From assembly GCF_963676685.1 (NCBI RefSeq), contig NC_092354.1, positions 18,296,746-18,360,745 of the forward strand: 64,000 nt of DNA, read 5' to 3'. Under the pieces are notes generated by a model that saw only the letters and a list, made by a program, of their open reading frames with translations, was not told where the DNA came from and ran no database searches. Numbering within the stretch: position 1 is the first letter of the stretch; each line of letters begins with the position of its first letter. The position numbers were made by a program, and so were the translations under genes. Shown here in pieces: positions 44,413 to 56,000 of this stretch. The DNA is from Mytilus edulis (taxonomy: Eukaryota > Mollusca > Bivalvia > Mytilida > Mytilidae).

Positions 44413-45130
44413 ATTTTCAAAAAAAAAATTAAATTGTAATTTCACGGGGAAGTAACTCTGAAATAGTGCATTTTCCTATGGAAGTTTCATGAAATTCACC
44501 AATTTTATATTTTAGCCGGAAAGAACGTACAGTGACCAAACTTTTTATTAATTTTCTCAATGCATCTTTTAAAAGCTATCTTTTCGTTTAAGTTTTTACA
44601 ACTCTTTTGTTCAATTAAGCATTTGATCAAATAATGACTATTTTCCATATAATCAAAGTCATTTTGTCACAACCTGTATCTGGAGAAAATGCTCAGTGAC
44701 CTATCGCTTTTATTCAATGTTTATACATTTCACTACACTTGCTACATATACTAAGTTTTGGCAAAGTACGAACAAATTATATCTGTTTTTTAATTATACA
44801 TCCATATCATCTTAATGCAATTATTGTGTACCCGAAAAATTATGACACCATTTCAAATCTTAGCATGTTTGTGACCTAAATCAAAAACTGTATTTCAACT
44901 ATTTTATTCAAACAAAACAAAACGTGAATATGTTGGTACTATTGAAGTCTTTGCAACGTGTACATTTAAAGGGAAATTAATGTTTGTCGTTTTTAAGCCT
45001 TATATAGATCTAACTTTAAACTTTTTGAAAATACATTTTAAGTGGCTTTCTTGTATTAATATTATTCTTAATGTTCACAAAAAGAAAGTCGGCGAAAAAC
45101 ACTAAAAAATTTGGTATATTGGCATTTCAG
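44413..45130. other. Spacer between the duplicated terminal segments
   Basis: AT-rich, without repeats or coding features that I can recognise. It ends in the TTTCAG acceptor of the terminal exon. Confidence 0.5.
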
Positions 45131-45318
45131 ATTTGTTGCCAAGAGAAATAACAGCATACGTTACTTTCCCACTTATTGTAGTGGTTTTCGGAATATGTGT
45201 ATGCCTTATTTTTAACAAATACAAGATAGCAGGCAAAATGAAGAAAGTAACTATCATTCACCCTCGAAATACTTCACTACCACAACACAGGCAAGATATA
45301 GAAACGGAGGAGCGTTAA
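45131..45318 (+). pseudogene. Terminal exon of broken paralogue, truncated
   Basis: After GGCATTTCAG, two bases then LLPREITAYV, a helix (PLIVVVFGICVCLIF) and a tail that stops at TAA after EER. The paralogous position in copy 1 reads TTA TAT, so the stop is a single-base change that removes the YDTI motif. Confidence 0.8.
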
Positions 45319-45710
45319 TATGACACTATTGGAGACACAAACATGCTAAGATATGTACAACAAATGATAAAAGAAACCCCCAGTTCCAATAGTGAAATCC
45401 AAATTGTATAGAACTGCGAAAATACTTAGTCTTTTCACGAGGGTCTCCGAGAAGCAAAACAACAATATACAAATATGCCACTGTAATAAATGTCACCATT
45501 AAAACTAAGTACTATGTAATGGTAACAACAGTACAATGGATAGACAGTCGATTATACGAAAAAGGTACAATCAGCTTTAAATAGTACATACTGAAGAATC
45601 CACTCGAGCTAAAGAAGGATGCTTCTAGTGATAATATAATATTTTTTAATCCGTTTTGGATGTACATGTTTTAGCGGTATGTAGTAGTTGAAATAGGACA
45701 CAAGGACTGT
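45224..45710. repeat. Duplicated terminal-exon segment, copy 2
   Basis: Partner of 43926-44412. This copy is continuous with the transmembrane-coding part and is therefore the ancestral location. Confidence 0.93.
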
Positions 45711-46680
45711 GCCAATTTAAATATTGAACTTTAATATTAAAACTTTCTGTGGAAACTGGTATTTAAAAAACTCTACTAAAGATATCTGGCGTAATGTCAA
45801 AAGGATATAAATTTATAAGTAGAAAAATAATATCCTGTATAACAAAGAAGGATGCTCATTTGACAAGTTTAAATCCTAAGGATGTCCAGTGAATTGATCA
45901 GAAATGACAGATTTATTCCATATTTTGTCAAAATAGAGACGAAAATACAGTGTTAGACATGTTATAGTTTAACATCGATTAAACGACCTATCTCAAAGAG
46001 CTTATTTCCAAGCTGCATGCAGATGATAAATTTCAGTAATATCATTCAGACCTGATGAACAAAATCACCCATTTATGTTAACTGAAAAAAGCTAAATAAC
46101 AGAATACTATCAATATAGTTAGAACAGATACTTATAAAAAAAAACTTAAAAAAGGAAGAGATAACTTGGGATAATCGAGTTTATAATAAAATAGTGAAAT
46201 TTACTGTCTTATGTATTGTTTTAAGGAACCATGATTTATATCTCTTCATCATGTTTATAATTATTTAATGTCAGATGGAGAACATCGGATACAGTTATAA
46301 CAACACAGTAACAGCTTTTAAACGAGTGCTTTGTCAGCTTATTATCGGAAAAGCACATTATATAAAGCAGATCATTTAGTTCACTTACATACTACTCCAC
46401 GTCAACAAAAAACTAACTCTTCTTATGTGTTGCTTATTCCAAATGAGTTTACAATCATGAGAAAACTCAATAGGAGAATTTTACTTGCATACAAACATTT
46501 AAAAAAAACTTTGCACAATGCTCGTATGGGCTGCTGTTATCGTCGTGTCCTGTTTTATGCGGTTAATTGTCATTTAATACTTCAAATTATTGCTACATGT
46601 AGTTGTACTTTTACCAAAATATTTTCTTGGAAATTTGTTATTATTACTACTCATAGCTTGCTCAAATGGGAAACATTGAT

Positions 46681-46972
46681 CTGATAAATTTGATCGAACA
46701 TAGTAATACTGTAGTCATACATGTATTCAAACTGTAGACATGAATCAAAACTAAGTCTAATATCGTGCGTATTCCTTGTAATCTTTGACAAAAGGGTACA
46801 CAGGCAAATTACATTCACGTCAATTTCACATTAATTTAAATTCATGGGAAACATATTCATGATATTGATCTGATAAATTTGATCGCACATAGTAATACTG
46901 TAGTCATATTCAAACTGTAGGCATGTATCAAAACTAAGTCTAATATCATGCGTATTCCTTGTTGTCTTTGTG
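46681..46972. repeat. Local duplication with offset about 189
   Basis: 46681-46785 recurs at 46870-46972 (shared start CTGATAAATTTGATCG and shared end CGTATTCCTTGT) with an 8-nt deletion in the second copy. The second copy lies inside the miniature element that follows. Confidence 0.85.
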
Positions 46973-47253
46973 AATCTCATGTGAATCTCATGTGAATTTC
47001 ACCTCAGACGAGCTAAAACGTGAAACTTATGTGGAACTCACATGAATTTTCAAAATAAATGAATTCAAACAACACCTAAATGTTCAAAATGTAAAATAAT
47101 AAAAATTCTTCTTTTTTTGTTTGGAAAAATTCACATAAAATTTTCACGTGAGTTTCATATATAAGCTCGTTTATGGTGAATCTCATGTGAAATTTTTCAC
47201 GTGAATTTCTTTTGAGATTCAGTTGAAATTCACGTAAGCAAATTTTGCCTGTG
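46799..47253. mobile_element. Miniature element with CACAGGC ends and TA duplication
   Basis: Inverted ends CACAGGCAAA at 46799 and its reverse at 47253, with TA flanking both. The interior is rich in palindromic variants of GTGAATTTCACGTGAA. There is no open frame. TA duplication suggests a Tc1/mariner-type mobilising enzyme, as inference. Confidence 0.7.
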
Positions 47254-48409
47254 TATATAAACTATATAAATTTGAAATATGAAATATCAGTAATTGCAAG
47301 AACTAGTATTTTGTTTTTGTCATTTCGATCTTTTAATGTGGTTAATACCAATCTTTTATATTAGTTGACAGTCTGATCTTTAAATGTGATGTAACAAAAC
47401 TGTTAGGGAGAGGGGTCGAGAAGTAACTGACATGCGCCAACAAATGTTATGTGATCTTGTAGTCTATTGGTTTACATTAGTTGCTGTCCATAGAAAAATG
47501 ATTTCCTATATTGTTTGTCGCAGAATTTTCTTTTCTTTTTAATTGTCTTCAATTGCGTCACTGTCACCTTGGTCTTTTTGTTGCTAGCGATATAGTACAA
47601 AGATTTGCGCTGACATTTATATAGGTACTGTTTTATCCATTCCTTGGCATAGAGCGGATATCTCATTTGCAATCGTTCTGTATCTCTTTATTATGACATA
47701 CGTTGCGTGTCTGTCCGTGAGTATGTCCGTATGTTAACTTTTCTGTTCATCTGTCTGTCATTTCGTCATTTGTATCTGTTTCATGATGCTTCAATATTTG
47801 ATAATAGATTGAAGCCGTATTCGGATGAATTTTGAAATAATGGTCATTATATATATGGTAAGTGTCATCGTTATATAAACAACAATGTCTGTAGACTAAT
47901 GGTCCCTCTCTCTTTGTCTCATTCTCTAAATTAATTGCAACCCGACATGGACATATGATTCCATATAATAAGTGGACGTTATCAAAAATACCTCACTAGA
48001 AGGATTGCTTCGTAACTTGATCTCTTCCTTAATATTAACACAAATGGACGACTTCACACTAAAATTTACGACAAAAGGTGTAAATTCGTATTCCTTTAAG
48101 ACGCGTCTCGGTATTTTTTTATCCAGCGTATATGTAATACATAGAGTATTTAGTCACACGAGATTCTATTTGTAACTCTGATCGGATATTTTGGTTTGTG
48201 TCTAATCACTTGTGTTTGTGGTTCTATTTTTTTATTTTCTATTCGTATATGAAAGTAAAGATAGTTAACCCCTTAGTTCATTTATATAATTTAAGTTTAA
48301 AGCAACTATCTAGGTGCACAAAATTTTGTTGTTTTACACAGTCTGATTTGGAAAGAGAGGCAAACATAGTTATGTAGTGTAGTAATTAAGTAACACAATT
48401 ACTTGGTAT

Positions 48410-48690
48410 GCTATAAATAAAGGCAACAGTAGTATTCCGCTGTTCAAAACTCATAAATCGACAGCGAAAATACAAATCCGGGTTACAAACTAAAACTGAG
48501 GGAAACGTATCAAATATAAGAACTAGGACACAGCAGAGACACAACATCGAAATGTAACACACACAGAAACGAACTATATGTAACAATAGCCATTTTCCTG
48601 ACTTGATACAGGGGATTTTACGAACAAAAATAGTGGGTTGAACCTGGTTTTGTAGCTATAAAGCACTCTTCATTCTGCATATGCCTGATC
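48410..48690. repeat. Dispersed mussel repeat R5
   Basis: From 'aaaggcaacagtagtattcc' to 'ttgaacctggttttgtagct'. Related to 50754-50960 at its start and to 53757-53925 at its end. Confidence 0.8.
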
Positions 48691-48946
48691 AAATTATGTC
48701 GCCCTCGTGGTTCTCTTTGATTGCGCTCATTTAGTTTTTGCTGAATTTTATCAAAACATTATGCAACATAAGATACAGCAACATGTGTTCATTTGTGCAG
48801 AGTCTGTTATGTATCTTATGCGTTTGTTTTCCATACGAGATCAATGTATAAGTGACAATTCGGAGAAGTAATTTTTGATGTATCGTATATTGTAACAGAT
48901 ACCACCGAATATCAGTCATAAACATTACTTTACAATCCGTTATAAG

Positions 48947-49025
48947 TAGGGATGTCAACGAGTACTCGAATACTGGAGTATCGCACGGTAGTACCGGGTA
49001 TCGATTACTAAAATGATACTCGACT
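48947..49025. repeat. Possible hAT-type terminal fragment
   Basis: The stretch 'agggatgtcaacgagtactcg' followed by palindromic TATCGATTACT-like sequence resembles ends of animal hAT elements. The other end is not convincingly found. Confidence 0.3.
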
Positions 49026-49754
49026 AATCGGTTTTTGTTAGAATGGTGCTGCTTTCTTAAGTTTAAACAAAAAATATTGTATTTCGCCTCCCCAGAAATA
49101 ATATTAACCAAAATCAATAAAATTCAAAGTACGTTTGCGTTTAACTGCCATTATAATTCAGAGGAACATTTATGATAACTGAACACGAGCATTTTTTCTA
49201 GGCTTAAACTTAGAACATGAATTTTCCTCAGCAGGACTGTTAGTTACTAAAAAAAATAGATTTTGCCACGTCAGAAGTAAAGTTAAAAAGACAATATAAA
49301 GAACAAATTCGTTTCACCCTGTATCGACCTTCAGACAATGGTTCATGTCATCAGTAAGTTCTAATCAACTCTATCTTGATTATTAAACGGGTTTGTTGTG
49401 ATTCCTAATACTGTAGTTTGAGTAATAATTGTTCTATAGATGTCAATTAATTACTTGATTAGATTATCACCATTTTATATAATTAGTACATGAAGCAAAT
49501 GATCTTTTATTCCTTGTACTGTTGTCTTGTCAAAGGTAATGGTAATGAAGGATTAAGTGTCGGTTATTCTATTAAAAGGTATATACTATGAAATTTAGAG
49601 CGAGGGGCGAGAGACAACAACTCACAATACATAAAACGGGTATAATGTTGTGTTTCCATTTTGTTAACGTTTTACCGTTTGGTAAATTCAACAAGTAATC
49701 GATTAGTAAATCTTCACAGAGTTGACAATATTAAAATAAAGCAAGCAAGATGTT

Positions 49755-49910
49755 GCTCTAAAAGGGAGGCAACAGATACCAGAGAGTCAAATTGGAAAGT
49801 TGAAAAAAAACGGGCAACGCCATAACTAAAAATGAAAAAGACAAACAGACAAATACTAGTTCACATTACACTACTTAGAAAACTAAAGAATAAGCAACAC
49901 GAACCCCACT
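49755..49910 (+). repeat. Dispersed mussel repeat R3
   Basis: Second copy of the 25404-25640 family ('aaaagggaggcaacagatac' to 'agaataagcaacacgaaccc'). Confidence 0.7.
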
Positions 49911-50753
49911 ACATGTATTAAAAACTAGCTCTAAAAATATTATTTTTTTCTCTTTAATAAGCACTTACTATACAGTTAATGTACAGCTTACTAAATATAT
50001 ATGCAAAGAGTCTTGCAACAAATATAAATCAATAAACGGTAAAATGTTACGGGTATTTTGTTATAAAATGTTATACAATTCATGATGTGAATATTGTATG
50101 GATATTACATGAATTAAAGGAGATCATTGGTATATATTTCCTCAAATAGAATTTCTTATACTTTGCCAAAATAAAGATCTTACTGATACTATGTTTTCAA
50201 AAATATAACAAAAAGTACGGGTCACCGTGCTATTTTTCAAGCTACGGGTCGTTCAGAATTACACAAATTTGCTTAGATTCTTCATGAACAAACACAGTTG
50301 TGTGCATACAAAAAAAACTATTAGATAAAAATTGTGAAATAAAATATGTGAAGATAGGTTCAAATAAAATAAAAAGAAAAAAGGGAATCATCGAACATGT
50401 TTTCTTTCTACAAGTATCAATTTAAAATGTCCCTATCAGTCCAGTATATATTTTTTACTAAAAGAGTTATCTCTCCTTAAATGGCTAAGTTGAGAAATTA
50501 ATTGTGAAAAACACACATAATTAGTATTATTTAAACGCTTTGAATTATGCAATAAATCACCAGGTCTTCTTTATATAAATAACAGTCTGACCAAAAAATT
50601 GCAAATTTGTAACATGACAATGCCAGGAATATTACAACCTATACAAAATCAATATAGAAGTAGTGACAGAAGAAACAACGGATCAAATAGAATTATCACC
50701 CCAAAATAAATGTAACAAATGAGGAAAAAGCCTGAACACAGTGGTAATGATTT

Positions 50754-50960
50754 AAAAGGCAACAGTAGTATACCGCTGTTCGAAATTCATAAATCGATTA
50801 AGAAAAAACATTTGGGTTTCAAACTAAAACTGGTGGAAACACATCAAGTATAAAAGGAGAACTATGACACAACAGAAACACAACATTAAAAGTTCCAAAA
50901 AGTTGTGCCCAATACGGTCAGGGTTTTCTGCCTGGGATAAGAACATCCTTATTATTTAGA
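50754..50960. repeat. Dispersed mussel repeat R5
   Basis: Starts 'aaaaggcaacagtagtatac' and ends in 'ttgtgcccaatacggtcagg' and flanking sequence, which recurs at 54178-54235. Confidence 0.8.
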
Positions 50961-51000
50961 ACTATTCATACTTTTGCACTAAGCATTTTTTTTATAAAAT

Positions 51001-51045
51001 GACTATGGCACTCATACCACATCTTCCTATATCTATATTATAATA
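51001..51045 (+). repeat. Dispersed mussel repeat R1, tail only
   Basis: Only the last part of R1 (GGCACTCATACCACATCTTC then CTATATCTAT) is present. Confidence 0.7.
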
Positions 51046-52119
51046 GATATTCTGATAACAACGAAGTGGTGACAAACTACAGAATGAAAACGGATACATA
51101 AAACAACCTAAACCAGCACATAAAAATTCACATCCGAGTTAGCCAAAGCTATTAACGCACAAAGTGACGTCACATTTGAATTTATAAAAAAATCCCAAAA
51201 TAGGATAGAATTACATGTAGGATGAATTCAAGATTAGGTTTGTAATTCTGATATAACATTTATTATTAACAATGAAAATAACCAACTAACTAATATCAAA
51301 GTGTGGTATTTTAAATTAGATAATTAATTGTATTATCTAGCTATGCCGGTGTTTCTTCTAAATCAAAATGTAAACCAAATATATTGTATAAATCCAGTTG
51401 ACCCAAACTAAAATCTTATAAATGAACTGGGTGATTGATTTTCTTTACCATAACACACGAAAACAACAGAAAGAAAAAAGATTTACAACTGCAAACTATA
51501 AGATATATGACATAATCCGATGAGAATAAAACTATACCTTCAAAACTAAATACATGAATTTTGAATAAAAAAAAGTACCGTGACACGTCTTATAGCACTA
51601 CAAAATCACACTCAGAAAAACAGTCAAAATTAAACAAGTTGGGTTATTAAAAGATCAGTGGACGTAATGACAAGCCACAATCTAACACGTGGTAAAAATG
51701 TCCCTAGTTAGTTGCGAAAAAGCCACATCGTATTGATCAAACAATTCGTGATGGTGTCCGTAAAATTTACGGAGTGTCATTTTAAATCTGTCCTCCAAGG
51801 TTAAGCAGCTCATTTTCCAAATATTTACAAAAAAATAAATGACAGAAAAAGGCCGAATCGGACTTAGATTTTTATTTTGCATTGGTATTATTTGGTCTCA
51901 TATCCGAAGAAAAGAAATCAGGGATCAGCTCTAATATTAGTAAACAACTTTTTTGGCACGATTGAAGTCCTTAATGAATACAAAAGAGGGTGTTATTTGG
52001 CAAAATGTTTCACCCTGTATTGAAGGAAAAAGACAAGGAATCTCAGATTCTGAAACTATTAAATCCCATCATAAGTACATCCTTAGGGCCTAACGACGAT
52101 CTGTTTTTGTTTATATTTT

Positions 52120-52400
52120 TAACCTTTTTGTCTTCAATCAATACATACGTGGTAATGTTTGTAAACTGAATAAAATTCAGAATGGATTGAGACAACAACC
52201 CGACCAAAGAACAGAAAGCAGCCGAAGGCCACCAATGGATCTTCAATACAGCGAGATAATCCCTCACCCGGATTCGTACGATGTTCAGTGAACATTCACG
52301 TCATACTAAAATCCGAAATATATAAAAGAAACTAAAGTTAAAGACTGACAAAGGCCAGAGGCTCCTATCTTGGAAAAGGCGCAAAATGCGGCGGTGCTAA
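52120..52400. repeat. Dispersed mussel repeat R4
   Basis: Same order of landmarks as 42843-43145 ('caccaatggatcttcaatac', then 'gccagaggctcctatcttgg'). Confidence 0.8.
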
Positions 52401-52916
52401 AATGTTGTTGTCAACCCTCTCCCTGTACATTTTGTATCTCTAGTCAATGTAGAAAAAAACAAACACACAGCAATACGCACAGTAAAACTCAGTTCAAAAC
52501 AAATCCAAGTCAGATGAAAAAAATCAAAGTAAACAAAATGACACTGACACATACATTAACAAAGGACTACTATCAGTTACTGACATGCCAACTCCAGAAC
52601 TCAATTACTGATTGACAGATTATCATATACATATTAAGCACAATTCCTCCCGTTAGGAGTTTAGTATCATACTATAATGAACTTTATTTCAAAATCTACA
52701 CATCTTTATCACATTTTTTGTGTGTTTTTGTTTACTTCTAATTTTCATATATTTAACCACTAGAAATACATCGTCGAAATAAATGCTAAACTTCAATTCT
52801 GACTTATTTCCGGATTTAATAGAATATACAAGGCATGGCTTATTTCCGGTAAAAATAGGTTTTTAAATTTACAATTATTTCCTTAATGTGTCATCTGTAA
52901 TGATAGCATTATCACC

Positions 52917-53002
52917 ATGATGAATAAAGCCATAAGTTTTACTTTTTTGTGTATGTTTATTCCATTCTCCAGATGTCAATTCTGTCAAATGAGGATTTCA
53001 AG
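52917..53002 (+). CDS. Receptor 3 exon 1: signal peptide
   Basis: 28 codons plus two bases, ending TTTCAAG before GTATGA. Starts at the first of two ATGs. The end RCQFCQMRIS corresponds to the CxFKTxR end of receptor 1 exon 1. Confidence 0.8.
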
Positions 53003-56000
53003 GTATGAGCTAATTAAAAAAAAAACTAACAACTTCACGTATCGATTTATGTTTTATGATACCAAATGTTTACAAACAGTAAACATGGAAATAAAATTAC
53101 TGATTGAATCCACAGTTCAAGACAGTATGTTATTTTGTTTATATTTGGAGATTAATAAAAGTTAACTGTATCAATACTTTTACCTGCGCCACTATCTACA
53201 TTTAATGATGTTACACCTAAATAAGTTATTAAAAATCAAGATGAAAAGCGTGCATGTAATTCTTCCAAAACCAACTAGTATCGAACACATATTAGTTTTA
53301 ATATTGTAAAACATTACAACAAGGTATCACCAGCCAAAGAGTCAAACTTTAACAGACCTACAATGTGGCTCTCCTCGTAGGTGGTAAGGTTGAAATCTTA
53401 CAGACGCCATCACAAGTTTGTTAGCCATTATCGAATAATGTTTCACAAATGATAACTGATTAATCTTTATTCATAATATATACCAGGATTGAAAGTGTGT
53501 ATTTGCACCAGGCACACGTTTCATCTACAAAAGACTCATCAGTGACGTTCGAATAAAATAGGCAAAAATGCCACCCAAAGTACGAAGTTGAATAGCATAC
53601 AAGACTATAAAATGAAAATAATTTAGAATTTGTTTAAATATCATTCAGAAACGAAACAAAAGATGTATGTTGTGCTGATTATGAAAAGAAAGAAAACGAT
53701 TGTATTGGTAAGTTGTCACGTGATAATGGTATGTGTCAATTGGGTAATGTGAATTCACACTAAAAAATAAGAGAAAACAACCGACACAACGGAAACACAA
53801 CGTTAAAATGTTACACACACAGAAACGAACTATAATATAACAATGGCCATATTCCTGACTTGGTAAAGGACATTTTTGAAGGAAAAAATAGTGGGTTGAA
53901 CCTGGTTTTGTGGCATGCCAAACCTCCCTCTTTTATGGTCATGTAAAATATAACATTAAAATGACGACACAACATTACAGGACTACAATATAAATAAATA
54001 GAACACAATTGACAAAGAAACACACGAATAACAGCTAACAAAAGGCAACAAGTTAAACATTTTCATACGCAAGAAGTGCATTCTGTCCACACAGGACTTA
54101 CTACTGACGCCCAGATACAAAAGTTTGAAAGCCGAAACAAGTAGAAAGTTGAACCGCATCGAGGACCAAAAGTTCAAAAAAGTTGTGCCAAAAACGGCCA
54201 GGGTTTTCTGTTAGGTACCAGAACATCCCTATTATTTAGAATAATTTATACTTTTGCAAACAGTAAATTTTATAAAATGATTATACAAAAGATATACATG
54301 ATAAAACTGAAGTATTAACTAATTACAGGAAACAACCGAAATACAATACATCACCCGACAAAATGCAACACAAAAAATAGACACATCCGAATAATTCAAA
54401 ACCTCAACGCCAAGTGACGTCATATTTGATATTGTGCAATATGACAAAAAAATGACGTCACCTTTGAATTTGTAAAACAGATCATCAAAAAATGAAAAAT
54501 GACGTCACATTTGAATGAATAAGAATCAATAAATCATTGGCAAGCGTGCTGTATCAGCCACCCGTGATGATATCGATATCAGCACGGTTAAAAAGGCTTT
54601 ATCAAACCCTTATCTGCATGACGTCATGTCAAATAGAGATCATAGCACTTGGGATTATATTGGTATCTGGGGTTGATACGGATGTGATATTGAAAAAGCC
54701 ATATGATATTCTCCATAAACGTTATGACTGACGGCATACGTTATAGTTTTATTACACACAGCATCGGCTTAAAAACGTATTGATTATTTCGGAAAATACA
54801 GGTATATTAGAACAAATAAGGTATTAAAAAGAAAGAAAAAAAAAAACCATTGCACACACTTTTGGATTTTTTTGTTGATGTAATAAAGTTAAAAGTTGTC
54901 AGCCACTACATATGGTCATATACTTTTATTATTGGTTCAATGTCTTTTTTTAACAGTGTGTTCCAAAGGTTACACGTCAGATATGGGACAAAACTGCAAG
55001 CCTTGTTCGAAAAACTATTATGGTGAAAGATGTCTATATGCATGTGTTTGCTCAGGTTTTGAAATGTATGTAAGATACTGTACACGGTTTAGACACATGA
55101 ATTGGAATTACAAATCAAGCAATGCATATCAAATGGTGATCTTTTGAATACTCAGTTGAAATGTTAACCGAACATAAGCATATTTATACACATAATTATA
55201 TACCAACATTGAATTTTGACAAAAGACATATTTTAGCACATAAATCTCACTACCAAAAATGTAGATTACAGGTACAAAAATGAAGTATAAAAAACGCGGT
55301 CTTTTAAATCTTGTTTGTGGAAGGCTCGCGAGAGCCTTATATTTGTTATAAATATTCTCTGATGGTCTGTTCAAAATACAAAAATATGATCTGACTTTTT
55401 CAAGGAAAGGGATAAATGAATACAAATTGTGTCATTTGATTCTACACATTTGATTGCAGTTGTGACAATGTTGAAGGCTGTGTTCAATTTTCATCAACAA
55501 CTGATAGTTCTTGTAAGTAACATGTAAAATAACGTACAATTTGATGATGCCAGGTATTGGCCTGCAATAATAGCTGGACGTTATTTTATCTATTTTCATT
55601 TTATCTAAATGAGTTTTTATATTTTATTTATTAATATTATATTGATATGTTTTCATATATCAAACTTATTCTTTCAGTGTACGTTTACTTGTTTTTGTTT
55701 AAATGTCTTGTATATTGAACTAAGCCATTGCAATTGATTTAAAGTGTATATGTTTAATGTTGTAATTTTAAACTACTGTCCTAGGCTAGGGTGATGGCTT
55801 GTACTTGTTTAAACTTTTAAACCTGCTGCATATCTGTGCACCAGTTTTAAGTCTGAAACCTGTTGCTCAGTAGTTGCGATTTGTTGATGTGGTCCATACG
55901 TATTTTCCTTTTCCTCGTTTTTTATATAGATCATGTAGATTAGACCCTTGGTTTTCCTATTTATTGTTTTACACTTGTCATGTGGGCCCTTTAAAATTGC

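Larger units (their letters stand above)
41926..45710 (+). pseudogene. Broken receptor paralogue
   Basis: Three exons align with receptors 1 and 3. The first (ending at 41975, GTATAT donor) matches exon 1 of receptor 3, but the signal-peptide frame is broken by a shift and a stop; only a late ATG at 41926 stays in phase. The second (43276-43318) matches the A exon but lacks 16 nt, which shifts the frame. The third (45131-45318) matches the transmembrane exon and stops early at TAA where its upstream copy has TTA. B and C exons are not found. Receptors 1 and 3 have these parts intact, so this is a decayed family member. Confidence 0.75.
45711..52916. other. Intergenic DNA, repeat-rich
   Basis: Contains a TA-flanked miniature element (46799-47253), local duplications (46681 and 46870), a possible hAT end (48947-49025) and several mussel repeats (48410-48690, 49755-49910, 50754-50960, 51001-51045, 52120-52400). 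No supported gene. Confidence 0.6.

Noticed and set aside
46331-46684. 117-codon plus-strand frame
   Set aside because: No hydrophobic or domain pattern typical of the receptor family and no splice partner.
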